Source of the DNA: a virus
Reading direction: 5' to 3' (one strand)
IMG/VR virus record: IMGVR_UViG_3300012930_000009
Location: 1-41,678 of that record
DNA length: 41,678 nucleotides
The notes beneath the pieces were generated by a model. The model made no database searches. It was not told the DNA's origin and saw nothing but the letters and a program-made list of their open reading frames with translations. Below are positions 1-7,919 of this stretch, in pieces (positions within the stretch are counted from its first letter, which is position 1; every line of letters starts with the position of its first letter). A program made the position numbers and the translations under genes.

Positions 1-123
1 CGCAATGACATCGGCGCCGAGATTGGCTGACCAGTCGAAGGCAAAGTCAGTCGTAGAATCCGGATCTTTCTCGAAGTCAATGTCAGCGTTGCCGCCGCAA
101 TAGGTGCCCAGCGTGCCGTAATC
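1..123. repeat. Left copy of 123-bp direct terminal repeat
   Basis: The first 123 bases are identical to the last 123 (41556-41678), read base by base. The repeat lies inside one coding frame that continues across both ends, so the unit closes to a 41,555-bp circle. It may be an assembly overlap of a circular or circularly permuted genome or a true terminal redundancy. A gene passing intact through the junction favours closure over a real cut site here. Confidence 0.97.
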
Positions 124-144
124 GCAAGCATAGTCGTAGCTCAT
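1..144 (-). CDS. Fiber-tail adaptor-like protein, N-terminal part (crosses junction)
   Basis: This is the first 48 codons of a 108-residue protein whose remainder is at 41373-41555. It starts at ATG 144-142, overlapping the upstream stop as ATGA. The complete product has a segment with FEKDPDSTTDF and a following DWSANLGAD, then IFVSGGSCG and NRITTTGGRTYDRTM. This arrangement (K-D-P, D-W, G-G, N-R-I-T-T-x-G-G-R) is that of the small Ig-like phage proteins annotated as phage fiber-tail adaptor or Gp77-like. The family role, joining fibres to the tail, is from memory of annotation and not seen directly. In the late operon it is followed by the terminase genes. Confidence 0.75.
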   Translation of the reverse strand, partial: MSYDYACDYGTLGTYCGGNADIDFEKDPDSTTDFAFDWSANLGADVIA

Positions 145-275
145 CGCCTGATGCCGTGTGCGAAGAGGATGCGGCGCGCAAAGCGTGAGAGGAGCGTGCG
201 CTCGCGCGGGGTCGTGATCGGCGGTATCGCATTTGCTGGGATATAGCCATCAGCCCTCATACGGCCAGAGTCCAT
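141..275 (-). CDS. Small basic protein (44 aa) of the tail module
   Basis: A short ORF lies between the spike protein gene and the adaptor gene. It ends in TGA overlapping the adaptor ATG (ATGA). From ATG 275-273 it encodes 44 residues ending with PRERTLLSRFARRI and a basic tail. There is no clear Shine-Dalgarno sequence; a GTG at 341 would lengthen it to 66 residues and overlap the preceding gene by 35 bases. No family is recognised. Its place in the virion operon and the ATGA coupling are the main support. Confidence 0.5.
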   Translation of the reverse strand: MDSGRMRADGYIPANAIPPITTPRERTLLSRFARRILFAHGIRR

Positions 276-306
276 AGTGAGAAGACTGTCGGCGGTCCAG
301 ATCGCG

Positions 307-2448
307 CTAGACGTACTGATAGTACATCTCCAGTACCCCACTCATGTTGGGGGACGGCACGGCACCCGAGCCAACCGTGAAAATCAAACGTAAGTCGATC
401 TTGTCGCCGGCCGCAAAACTGCTGGCAATATTGTAATTGTCAAACAAATAAGACTGCACATTCGCGCTTGATTGCGCATTAAAATTCAACGTCGAGATCA
501 CGGTGCCGTTCAGGTAAACCCCGACGCGAAATCGGTTGTTTGTTCCGGGAGACGCGGAGCTTTTTATTCCGACACCGATGACGCGCCCTGCACGTTCGGC
601 GATAAAAGGTCCGCCGATGCCGAGGCCAGACACAGAAGCTGCCGCATCCGCAGATGCGCAAGTTGCGGTCAGTCCGCCGCTCCAGGTAGCAGTCGTTGCG
701 CCATTGGTGAGCGTGACCGACTCTACATCAGAGGGCGGCGCCGTGATGTTGTTGCTGAACGTGACAGTGTACGCGCCGGTCGGATAAGTCCACGCGGCGT
801 TTAGCGTGGCGTTGGTTGCGCCAGATGCCGGGGAGCCGGTGAATTTGACCGGAACGATGTCCACGCCATGGCTGTAGAGAGGGCCAAACGGAACTGCGCT
901 CACGAAACCGGCAGTCATTCCCTTGAACTGAAAATTGAACGATTTATTCTTATAAAATGTCGGTACCGCAACAGAGAGAAACGTCGCCGCAAGACCACCG
1001 CGGGCTCTGTTACTGAACTCGAAGTCAACATTGTCCCCGCTGTACCAGGTGTACAAATCCGCAACATTATTCGCAACCTTCATCGGTCCTATGAAGTCCC
1101 CCGTGACAGTGCTCGAGGCGTTGACCTGACTTATTCCTAATGTCCCGGCTCCGATTCCAGTCACACGATTGCCTTCGATCAGTACATTGCGCTGACGAAT
1201 CTTTCCGCTCGCCGCAAAGTCAGAATTACCCGCAGGCCCTGTCCAGCCGGAGACAAACAGATTCGCAATCTGAATTGCATCCTGTGCAACTGCATAATCG
1301 CTATCCATCTGGATGATGTTGTCCTTGATGACAAGTCCATCCTGGACGCCGTTCGCTCGGATAACCGCAGTCGTCGGACAAGGGTTCGATCCGCTATCGA
1401 GATCCGCTGGGATGATCGCTATATTATCCTTGATATAAATATTCTTCGAGGCCTGGTTCTGATTCGTCGCAGAGTTCGTCATCGTCGCGTGGATGAAAGA
1501 GCCTGCATGCCATAGCCCTGTGACAGGATCTACAATCCTCGTGACTCGATTGCGTTGAATCCAGACCTCTTGGGAATTTTCGACATAGATTCTTCCATCA
1601 ATAGAGGAGCAATCGTTGTCCTCGATCCATACCTTGTTGCAGATATGGATTCCAATCGGATCATCTCCGGCCCCGACAACCTTATTGCGCTGGACATACA
1701 GGCCCTTGACATTCCCGAATCCGATGCCTTCTGAATTGCTCGAATTATGGTTTAGATCGAGGAAATTGTCCTCAAAAAAGAAATCTTGAAAGTCCGTCGA
1801 AGGACTTGCGCCGGTCGCCCAATTGGCGTTCGGCCCACTCGTAATCGTTCCGCCCAGCGCGGAGGATGTCCCAATCCATCCATTGACGGTAAAGTCGAAC
1901 TTGCAGTTGCGCACCCCTGCTTTCTTTGCGGCAAGTAACCAAATACAGCGCTGGAAAGAAGCATTGCTCGAAGTCTGAAACTTCAGGTTATAAAACTGAC
2001 CGCTCCATGAGGCAATGGGCTGTCCAAATGCGGTAGCGCCACAAGCAAAAACAATCGCATTGCTGTTTGGTAATGCACCTGCTGCTGTATCGACGTATAG
2101 AACGGAGCTATCGTTGCTGTCCCCCACCACATTGACATTGCCGTGCAAAAAAATGGCATTTGAGGCGATGCGAAATTTGCTGTTGGCAGGAAGGCGAACT
2201 ACCCCGCCGGTCGGACTCGCAGCAGCAGTATCGATGGCCGTTTGAAGTGAGGCGGTATCATCTGTGAGCCCATCACCGCGCGCATTGAAGTCATATGGCG
2301 TGTACACCGCGCCCACGCGCAGATTGATGGCTGCGATCGCCGCGTAATTCTCAACAAAGTTCGCATTGACCTTGGTAAAAGCACTGAACGCACTTTCCCC
2401 GGTTCGATCCCCCAGGGCCGTACCATGATTGATGACTTGTTGAACCAC
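307..2448 (-). CDS. Beta-helix tail spike / pectate-lyase-like tail fibre
   Basis: The 713-residue product starts at GTG 2448, just after the stop of the preceding fibre gene. The N-terminal section (about residues 1-45) has the GESAFSAFTKVNANFVE pattern common near the start of phage fibre proteins. It is followed by YDFNARGDGLTDDTASLQTA at about residues 50-70, the entry motif of pectate-lyase-3 type right-handed beta-helices. The middle is rich in N-x-V/I-x-x-N ladders such as IEDNDC and IEGNRV. The last about 90 residues form a separate beta-rich domain ending in LEMYYQYV. It probably binds or degrades surface polysaccharide. No catalytic residues can be assigned by eye. Confidence 0.85.
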   Translation of the reverse strand: MVQQVINHGTALGDRTGESAFSAFTKVNANFVENYAAIAAINLRVGAVYTPYDFNARGDGLTDDTASLQTAIDTAAASPTGGVVRLPANSKFRIASNAIFLHGNVNVVGDSNDSSVLYVDTAAGALPNSNAIVFACGATAFGQPIASWSGQFYNLKFQTSSNASFQRCIWLLAAKKAGVRNCKFDFTVNGWIGTSSALGGTITSGPNANWATGASPSTDFQDFFFEDNFLDLNHNSSNSEGIGFGNVKGLYVQRNKVVGAGDDPIGIHICNKVWIEDNDCSSIDGRIYVENSQEVWIQRNRVTRIVDPVTGLWHAGSFIHATMTNSATNQNQASKNIYIKDNIAIIPADLDSGSNPCPTTAVIRANGVQDGLVIKDNIIQMDSDYAVAQDAIQIANLFVSGWTGPAGNSDFAASGKIRQRNVLIEGNRVTGIGAGTLGISQVNASSTVTGDFIGPMKVANNVADLYTWYSGDNVDFEFSNRARGGLAATFLSVAVPTFYKNKSFNFQFKGMTAGFVSAVPFGPLYSHGVDIVPVKFTGSPASGATNATLNAAWTYPTGAYTVTFSNNITAPPSDVESVTLTNGATTATWSGGLTATCASADAAASVSGLGIGGPFIAERAGRVIGVGIKSSASPGTNNRFRVGVYLNGTVISTLNFNAQSSANVQSYLFDNYNIASSFAAGDKIDLRLIFTVGSGAVPSPNMSGVLEMYYQYV

Positions 2449-2451
2449 GGA

Positions 2452-3537
2452 TCAAATCCGGTACCAGTTCGTACCAGCCAAGTGATAGATGTAGGCAAAC
2501 GGTAGTGTTGCGCCCATCGTCGAAGGGGCTCCGCTGATTGTCTGGCCGCTATTGGCACTGACTGTCAGCGCCGTGATGGTTTGCGATGAGGAAAACCGGA
2601 TGATCTGTCCGTCGATGGGTGTTGCCGGCATCGTGATCGTGCCAGTGGCAAGCGTACCTGCGGGATTCAATATCAATGCTGAGATGTTGTCCGCGACCGT
2701 GATAGAAAAACCGGTGGTGGGCACCTGAACGGATTTGGATTGATCGGCAACCGCCTTGACGGTGATAAAATTCCCGTTCGCATCGAACTCGCCGCGATAA
2801 GTCGCGGCGCTGGAAAACCCTAATCTATTAGTACCTGGAACATAAATACCGCGCGTGGGAATCGTGGCACTGGTGACATCCACCCGTCCCAAAGTTGCGG
2901 TACCTGAGGTGGTTATATTCCCACTGAAAGTGAAAGTGCCAGAACCAAGCCAGCTCCCTGTTGGATTATTGGTCGCGTTGCCTAGTGCAATGTTAGTAAT
3001 CGCGGTAGTCGATCCGCGGGTAATCGCAATAGCATTGACGCCTGCACCATCAGCATCTGTACGCGTGCGAATCGTGAGCACGCCACCGTTAAGATCAACA
3101 TCCCAAAGCTTTAGATCAGACCCTTGATCCGACTCGCTCAACCTGATACGCGGCTCAGCAAGCGAGAAGGTATGCACACCAGTCCACGTCGGAACAATAG
3201 TGACATCCAATGCAGGCGCGCCGTCAGAGCGCATCGCCGTTGCGGCAGAACCATTGATGGCCGTCAAACCAAGAACTTGCGCGCCCGGATTCGCAACCGC
3301 GATGCCAGCTGCATCAAGCGTTGTCCCGGTCAATGTAAGATTCGTGCCGAGAGTGATTTCCTCCATCACACCCGTCGCTGCGGTGCCGCGACCAATAAGC
3401 TTATTGGTCGCCATCGAGGTCGTGATGGTGCGATTAGCGCTTAGATCACCGCCCCCGGCCAGCGGTGCAGTTGTGCTGATCGTGCGTGTATCGGCGACGG
3501 TACCGCTAGTGTTAGCTGCCCCGACTGACTTGAGCAT
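2452..3537 (-). CDS. Tail fibre protein
   Basis: 361 residues from ATG 3537-3535, one base beyond the TAA of the upstream small virion gene. An open frame continues upstream to 3735 but there only shadows that gene. Near the N-terminus TTAPLAGGGDLSANRTI is the typical phage fibre motif (G-G-G-D-L-S-x-N-R-T). Thr/Ala/Gly-rich low-charge segments follow (GNITTSGTATLGRV). The C-terminus (GQIIRFSSSQTITALTVSANSG, then a Y-x-Y ending) resembles collar domains of fibre tips. It is expected to be a trimeric receptor-binding or fibre component. It belongs to a run of fibre-like genes that sit together at the downstream end of the tail module. Confidence 0.8.
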   Translation of the reverse strand: MLKSVGAANTSGTVADTRTISTTAPLAGGGDLSANRTITTSMATNKLIGRGTAATGVMEEITLGTNLTLTGTTLDAAGIAVANPGAQVLGLTAINGSAATAMRSDGAPALDVTIVPTWTGVHTFSLAEPRIRLSESDQGSDLKLWDVDLNGGVLTIRTRTDADGAGVNAIAITRGSTTAITNIALGNATNNPTGSWLGSGTFTFSGNITTSGTATLGRVDVTSATIPTRGIYVPGTNRLGFSSAATYRGEFDANGNFITVKAVADQSKSVQVPTTGFSITVADNISALILNPAGTLATGTITMPATPIDGQIIRFSSSQTITALTVSANSGQTISGAPSTMGATLPFAYIYHLAGTNWYRI

Positions 3538-3538
3538 A

Positions 3539-3835
3539 TTAGATGCCACTTCCCACGGTGAAATAGACCGAGCCAGTACTGGAGGGCAGAATCGCTGCGG
3601 CATACGTGATAAGGCCTGGAAGGCCGAATACCTCGACCGCGCCCGGTGCGACCGGCGTTCCAGCGGCGAGCGTCGCCGTGATCGTAGAATCCCCAAAGGT
3701 AATGAAGGCCGCGACGGCTGCGGCGTTATAGACACGCACCTGTTTGCCCGCGATTCCGGCCGTCAAAGCGACGTTCGCCGTTGAGGTCGTACCCGAGATA
3801 TTGACGGTCGCGCCGCCCGCAACAAATGCTTCCAT
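3539..3835 (-). CDS. Small beta-rich virion protein (98 aa)
   Basis: 98 residues from ATG 3835, preceded on the minus strand by AAGGA six bases upstream. The sequence is almost uncharged and rich in Ala, Thr, Val and Gly, with patterns such as VRVYNAAAVAAFITFGDS and GAVEVFGLPG. Small phage virion proteins with the 'NAGTVPAFVAFG'-like pattern often accompany tail fibres, but I cannot name this family with certainty. It ends two bases before the fibre gene start, so the two are probably translated together. Confidence 0.7.
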   Translation of the reverse strand: MEAFVAGGATVNISGTTSTANVALTAGIAGKQVRVYNAAAVAAFITFGDSTITATLAAGTPVAPGAVEVFGLPGLITYAAAILPSSTGSVYFTVGSGI

Positions 3836-3844
3836 CGGTAATCC

Positions 3845-5008
3845 TTAGTGAAGTAGGAAGACGCGCAGGCTCGTCGGCGGCCGCGTATCAGGAATGGGAA
3901 TCGGTGCAGGCAGTACGGTGTAGGTAAAGGGCGCAAAGCTTGCCGAAGCCGGCGTTGCGTTCGACGCGGTGACTGTGAATGGACCAAACAACCCCGCGAC
4001 ATTGGTCGGCAGTTGCAGCAATGAGCCGGCCACATCCAATGACGGCGGGCTCACCGAATAGGTCGAGCCACCGCTCGAATAAGCGGCAAGGTCAATGGAT
4101 TGCGTGCCGGTATTGATGCCGTATACCGGACTTGGAAGCTCGCTCGTGATCGCCACCGCCCCAATGCTCCCGAGCGACAGGGAGATTGTCACCGTGGAGA
4201 ACGGCGCGACCTCGTTCAGCGCCGCCGGCGTCTGGCTGACGACGGCGCCGGGCGGAACAGTTGCGGAGTTGACCGCGATGCCAAGCGTCGTGTTGAGATA
4301 GCTCGCTGCGAGCAGTCCCGTTGCAGAAGCCTGCGTCACCGATGCGGACGCCGGGTACGACACATCAGGCTCAGTCACATTACCAACGATCAATGTGAAG
4401 ATCAGATCGGCATAGTCCCCGGTGACCGACAAGCCACGCAGCGTCTCAGCAGTAATGCTGTTGGCATCAGGGCTTGCCCCGGAAAGCGCTCCGGCGCCGG
4501 CAACATCCACAGACCCAGGTGGGTCTGAGATCATGCTGAAAGTCAGGGAATTTCCCTGCGGATCGATAATGTAGCCGCTTAAATCCTGCGGAGTGATGGT
4601 CTGGTTGCGTTCGACCGCGATGACCACCGGCGCGCTGGTGGCAACCGGCGCGAGGTAGTTGACGTAGGCGATCGCACTGCCATCAAAGGCGGAGTTGCGA
4701 TAAATGTTGAACGAGAAGGTCTGAGGCGAAGTATCCCCGCCCGCCGTGATCGAAAACGTCCCATCGGAGCGCAGCACGATCGGATAGCCGAGCGAGGTCA
4801 CCTGGTCTGTGACCAGGATTGCCCCTGAGCCTGCCCCCGTCGTATAGAACAGCGAGCCTGAGCCGGGCGTACCCGTGATGCTCGCGACAACGTACTGCTG
4901 CGTGGCGCGATTGTAGAGCCAGCGCAGTGTATAGGGCTCGTAGGCCCTGGCCCGATAGTATTGCGGTCTATATTGCGGCGGCTGCCGATAGACGTACTGT
5001 CTCAACAA
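3845..5008 (-). CDS. Virion structural protein with a PASTA-like domain
   Basis: 387 residues. The frame opens at TTG 5008, three bases after the stop of the upstream gene; no better start with a Shine-Dalgarno is apparent. The first about 35 residues are rich in Tyr, Arg, Gln and Pro. Residues about 226-280 read ATGLLAASYL, then VPPGAVVSQTPAA and VTISLSLG, which is the consensus of a PASTA repeat (peptidoglycan- or ligand-binding in Ser/Thr kinases and PBPs). The rest looks like Ig/cadherin-type strands (PQGNSLTFSMISDPPG). Its position among tail proteins suggests a surface-exposed virion component, perhaps touching the cell wall. The PASTA assignment is by pattern only. Confidence 0.7.
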   Translation of the reverse strand: MLRQYVYRQPPQYRPQYYRARAYEPYTLRWLYNRATQQYVVASITGTPGSGSLFYTTGAGSGAILVTDQVTSLGYPIVLRSDGTFSITAGGDTSPQTFSFNIYRNSAFDGSAIAYVNYLAPVATSAPVVIAVERNQTITPQDLSGYIIDPQGNSLTFSMISDPPGSVDVAGAGALSGASPDANSITAETLRGLSVTGDYADLIFTLIVGNVTEPDVSYPASASVTQASATGLLAASYLNTTLGIAVNSATVPPGAVVSQTPAALNEVAPFSTVTISLSLGSIGAVAITSELPSPVYGINTGTQSIDLAAYSSGGSTYSVSPPSLDVAGSLLQLPTNVAGLFGPFTVTASNATPASASFAPFTYTVLPAPIPIPDTRPPTSLRVFLLH

Positions 5009-5011
5009 TGA

Positions 5012-5464
5012 TCAGCCCCACTCGGCCCACGTACAAAACCCGCTCCAGTTGCGGCTCGAAGCGACAGCGGTTGCAAGATTCAGTCCGATGCCCACCGCGC
5101 TTGCGACTTCGATCTGCTCCTCTGGCGTCGGGCGATAGATGAGCGCGGAGAGCTGCGACCAGTACCAAGCGTGCAAGATTGCCCCGGCACTGCCAGGCGT
5201 TGTTTGCAGCGTCGTGCAGGCCGTGCGGATCGTGCTCGAATTCCCAGCATCGAGCGGCACTTCGGTCGCAGCCGATCCGCCCGAGCCGGTGGCCGTGCGG
5301 CGGATCAACCGCAGGCGCACGCGCTCATCGGTCGTGAGCGCCGAATACAGCTCGAATGCGATGAGCTTGAACGGATAGCCCGCGGTTCCGAACAGTTCGA
5401 AAATATCTTGATCGCTGTCGTTGGTAACTGTGAGATTGTCGAACGGCTGCGTATAAATGCGCAT
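5012..5464 (-). CDS. Virion structural protein (150 aa)
   Basis: 150 residues from ATG 5464. It begins MRIYTQPFDNLTVTNDSDQD, with a central RLRLIRRTATGSGGSAATEVPL. This resembles a widespread small phage protein family (N-terminal IYT..F...V....DLFE, then R.T..GSGGS..T..PL) found next to head-tail or fibre genes. The precise role is unknown. It lies in a row of four colinear structural genes with gaps of 3-9 bases. Confidence 0.75.
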   Translation of the reverse strand: MRIYTQPFDNLTVTNDSDQDIFELFGTAGYPFKLIAFELYSALTTDERVRLRLIRRTATGSGGSAATEVPLDAGNSSTIRTACTTLQTTPGSAGAILHAWYWSQLSALIYRPTPEEQIEVASAVGIGLNLATAVASSRNWSGFCTWAEWG

Positions 5465-5473
5465 TGAAGAGCC

Positions 5474-6178
5474 CTACAAAGTGATGATCGTGGAGCGACG
5501 CTGCTGGTACTGCTGATAGCCGGGCGTGGGCAGTCCACCGCCGGTATCGGACTTGAAGGCTGCGAAGATGTAGACGCCGGGCTGACTTGTCCCGCACGTC
5601 CATGAACTGCTGACGCTGCCAGCCACCGCCTTCACGAAGTCCTGCCCCTCAAAACGATTACCGGAGACGCCATCGGTGAAGCGGCTCGTCTCAGTGCCGC
5701 CCGGTACGATCGTCGTGACATCGGTATCGGCTGACAGAAAGGCCAGACACAGCGCGTTATCGGCAGCCGTGGTCTGCGAACTCGTCGCAGGCGTGGTCGT
5801 CGTCGTATAGCGGGCGGAGGTCTGGAAATCCAGCGATGCCGCGGCCAGAAGTCCCGAGTATTCGAGGATGCCCCAGCGAATCGAATTGCCTGTGGTGCTG
5901 GTCGTCGCAACGACTGTCTCCGCACCAGCCGCGCCGTTCTCCGCGTACCAGAGCGACAAGCGCACGGTGGACGCAAGGTTTGTGATCGTGGCCGCAAGGC
6001 CATAAGCGCCAGTAACAGAACCTGCAACCCCGGTGATGACGTTGCTCGCTCCCGATTGCCGCAGGGTGATAAAGCGGTGCGTGCTGAGCGCAAGGTTTGA
6101 CAGAAACGCCAACTGCTGCGAATTGGTTCCAGAGGAAGTCGAGCCTTTGTTGCTCTGAACAAACGCAGGCGCCGTCAC
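5474..6178 (-). CDS. Virion structural protein (234 aa)
   Basis: 234 residues from GTG 6178, whose GTGA overlaps the stop of the upstream glycosidase-like gene, a sign of coupled translation. The composition is Ser/Thr/Ala rich with little charge, as in beta-sandwich virion proteins. Segments such as TTSTTGNSIRWGILEYSG and WTCGTSQPGVYIFAAFK look like a jelly-roll. The C-terminus is Gln/Arg-rich (GYQQYQQRRSTII). Similar sequences occur in phage tail regions without assigned function. Confidence 0.7.
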   Translation of the reverse strand: MTAPAFVQSNKGSTSSGTNSQQLAFLSNLALSTHRFITLRQSGASNVITGVAGSVTGAYGLAATITNLASTVRLSLWYAENGAAGAETVVATTSTTGNSIRWGILEYSGLLAAASLDFQTSARYTTTTTPATSSQTTAADNALCLAFLSADTDVTTIVPGGTETSRFTDGVSGNRFEGQDFVKAVAGSVSSSWTCGTSQPGVYIFAAFKSDTGGGLPTPGYQQYQQRRSTIITL

Positions 6179-7605
6179 ACGCTAAGCCCGACAGGAGCCG
6201 TCTGATAAGTCGCCCACTCAGGATGGGCTTGCAGCATCGCCTTCCAGCGGAAGGTATCGTTCGCCGCCTGCGTACTATCCCAGTAAGTCTGCTCGTTCGG
6301 CAGTTTGTTGCCGGTGGAGAGTGGCCAGGCGTAGTTCTTGTCGAAGACGACGAGATAGCTGATCAGGATCGCCAAGGCCTCGGCGAAGAACTCACTCGGC
6401 AGGAAGTTCCCCGCCTTGCCGCCCATCTCAGGATCTTGCACCTGCGCGTTGTATGAAGCTTTGTTGCGGTAGTCGGTCCCGCCTGAGACCCAGGCCGAGC
6501 CGTTCCAGGTGTTACCGATGAAGACCTGATAGGCCCAGGTCGTGCGCTTGCCAGGAATGAGATCCGAGCCCATCGCGGCAAGACCCGAGGCGGTCTTGGA
6601 GAACGTATCTTTCGCCAGCGTCTCGAGCTGGCTCTGCTTGCCCATGAAGTTCAAGCCAATGAACTTCATGCAGTGCGGAAAGACCGTCGTCAGATACGTG
6701 TTCTGCCTGAGCATCTGGTTGAGGTAATCCACCTCGTTGAAGCCCGCCGCGGCGTACTGATCGGTCGAGAAGCCGATGTCGGATTCTTCGCCGCGAAAGC
6801 CCATGCACAGCGGGCGTGAGTCAAGGGCTGCAGAGAGCGCGCCGATCATCGCAAGCCAGTAGCCCATCACGACGCCGTCAGCCTGCCAGATCTTCGGGAT
6901 CGTCCCGGAGGGCTTCTGGTAGAGCGGAACGTAGCTCGGCGCATTTCTGACCGAGCCGCCGAAACTTCGGTCCTGCACCTGCACGAGATAGGGGACGCCG
7001 ACTGCTTCGCAGTAGCCAATGTTCTTCATTAGCTGGCTGCCGGCGACAAGGCCGGTGTAATTGCCTTGCGTCGCCTCGACCTGTGCCCAGCTCGTCCAGA
7101 TCGCAACGCCTCGGCCGAGTGCCTTGGCCGTCTGCACAAAGTTCGCAAGGTCCGAGTCGATCGTCGTGTGCAGGAGGTAGAAGTTCGGCGACCACTTGAA
7201 GGTCACCGGGGGCGGGGTGACGACGACGGCTTTGCGCGTCCAGTTGAGCGGGCTTGAGACGACTTCGCCGCCGGCTGCAGGGAATGCGACGAGGGTTAAC
7301 TGACCTGAGCCGAGCGTGAGCGAACTGATCGCAAGGTTGTCGACCGCGATGGCAAAGCCAGTCGCCGCCGCATCAGCGCCTTGCGCCGTGCGCAGGCCCA
7401 ACGCGGATGTCGCCGCAGCAGCACCCGTGAGGGCTGTGCGGACAGCGACTGAAACTGAGGTCCCGACCGTGGTCTGCGTAATCGCCGCCTGAATAGGCGA
7501 CAGATCACCCCAGGCTGGCAGCGGATCTGGCGGCGGCTTGTCCCCGTTCGGGAAGCTTGAGTCAAGCTCGCCCGCCTGACTTGCGCGGATGTGGAAGGAG
7601 CGCAT
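6175..7605 (-). CDS. Glycoside-hydrolase-like TIM-barrel virion protein
   Basis: 476 residues from ATG 7605, preceded by TTGGGAGAGG, a good Shine-Dalgarno. An open frame extends upstream to 7776, but that stretch carries the structured leader, so the shorter start is preferred. Residues about 1-135 are a linker/beta domain. From about 137 the sequence (FKWSPNFYLLH, then GVAIWTSWAQVEATQGNY) resembles the first strands of (beta/alpha)8 glycosidases, with Trp-rich segments and an FRGEESDIG acidic motif that could carry a catalytic Glu. It is the first gene of the late operon. The probable role is a receptor- or capsule-directed virion enzyme. The substrate cannot be read from the sequence. Confidence 0.75.
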   Translation of the reverse strand: MRSFHIRASQAGELDSSFPNGDKPPPDPLPAWGDLSPIQAAITQTTVGTSVSVAVRTALTGAAAATSALGLRTAQGADAAATGFAIAVDNLAISSLTLGSGQLTLVAFPAAGGEVVSSPLNWTRKAVVVTPPPVTFKWSPNFYLLHTTIDSDLANFVQTAKALGRGVAIWTSWAQVEATQGNYTGLVAGSQLMKNIGYCEAVGVPYLVQVQDRSFGGSVRNAPSYVPLYQKPSGTIPKIWQADGVVMGYWLAMIGALSAALDSRPLCMGFRGEESDIGFSTDQYAAAGFNEVDYLNQMLRQNTYLTTVFPHCMKFIGLNFMGKQSQLETLAKDTFSKTASGLAAMGSDLIPGKRTTWAYQVFIGNTWNGSAWVSGGTDYRNKASYNAQVQDPEMGGKAGNFLPSEFFAEALAILISYLVVFDKNYAWPLSTGNKLPNEQTYWDSTQAANDTFRWKAMLQAHPEWATYQTAPVGLSV

Positions 7606-7649
7606 CAGCCTCTCCCAAAGTGATTTGAGGGCTGCAAACACGGCGCTCC

Positions 7650-7675
7650 AATAAAAACCGCGACAAGTGCGGGTT
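7650..7675 (-). terminator. Second terminator-like hairpin in late leader
   Basis: On the minus strand a stem (AACC, bulged C, GC paired with GCGGTT; loop of seven bases; 7656-7675) is followed directly by TTTTTAT. It lies 45 bases upstream of the Shine-Dalgarno of the first late gene. It is weaker than the hairpin at 7837-7857 because of the bulge. Tandem terminators between a late promoter and the first late gene are expected where an antiterminator acts. Confidence 0.5.
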
Positions 7676-7716
7676 GAGGTTGGCCCGCTTAAGTCAAGCG
7701 TGCCACTCGATGTAGA

Positions 7717-7737
7717 GCGGGGGTGTGATACCCCCGC
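7717..7737. other. Strong GC hairpin in late leader
   Basis: Perfect 8-bp stem GCGGGGGT / ACCCCCGC with a 5-base loop and no following T-run on either strand. It is probably an RNA structure in the untranslated late leader. It also argues against reading the upstream extension of the glycosidase frame as coding. Confidence 0.6.
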
Positions 7738-7793
7738 GCCCGCGTCCTTGAAGGTGCCGCAAGCTAATGACGGCAATGGAACGTGCAGGCGTA

Positions 7794-7814
7794 CTTCCCC
7801 GGTTCAGGGGGAAG
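7794..7814. other. Hairpin CTTCCCC/GGGGAAG in late leader
   Basis: Perfect 7-bp inverted repeat with a 7-base loop and no T-run. It is placed between the terminator at 7837-7857 and the hairpin at 7717-7737. It is a candidate structural element of the leader transcript. Confidence 0.55.
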
Positions 7815-7832
7815 GTTTGTGCGTCCAGATAC

Positions 7833-7857
7833 GAAAAACCCCGCACACGGCGGGGTT
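7833..7857 (-). terminator. Intrinsic terminator before the late operon
   Basis: Reading the minus strand, the stem AACCCCGC / GCGGGGTT (8 bp, 5-base loop, 7837-7857) runs straight into TTTTT. It ends transcripts of the minus early operon and also any initiated at the promoter at 7890-7919, only about 30-50 bases upstream. It is a likely target for antitermination by the adjacent Q-like protein. Confidence 0.85.
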
Positions 7858-7889
7858 CTGGGACGGCATCGGGAAATTTACAGTAAAAG

Positions 7890-7919
7890 CTTGTACAACA
7901 AACGAAGCTGCGCTGTCAA
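7890..7919 (-). promoter_or_regulatory. Candidate late promoter (pR'-like)
   Basis: On the minus strand TTGACA (7919-7914, a perfect -35 overlapping the stop of the Q-like gene) is followed after 18 bases by TACAAG (7895-7890, four of six matches to -10). Predicted initiation is near 7883, followed by the terminator. The order regulator, promoter, terminator, late genes matches the lambda Q/pR'/tR' arrangement. Nothing else in this gap looks like a promoter. Confidence 0.55.

Noticed and set aside
472-1140. Plus-strand frames opposite the late structural genes (for example 472-804, 3200-3784, 35556-36293 and 37701-38606)
   Set aside because: They are antisense shadows in GC-rich coding DNA, with Arg/His/Leu-rich products, no ribosome sites and no family features.
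3538-3735. N-terminal extension of the fibre gene to 3735
   Set aside because: It overlaps the small virion gene in another frame and is Arg/Ser/Pro-rich. Fibre-like sequence starts only at ATG 3537.
7606-7776. N-terminal extension of the glycosidase-like gene to 7776
   Set aside because: The stretch contains strong hairpins and a terminator-like element, while ATG 7605 has a good Shine-Dalgarno.
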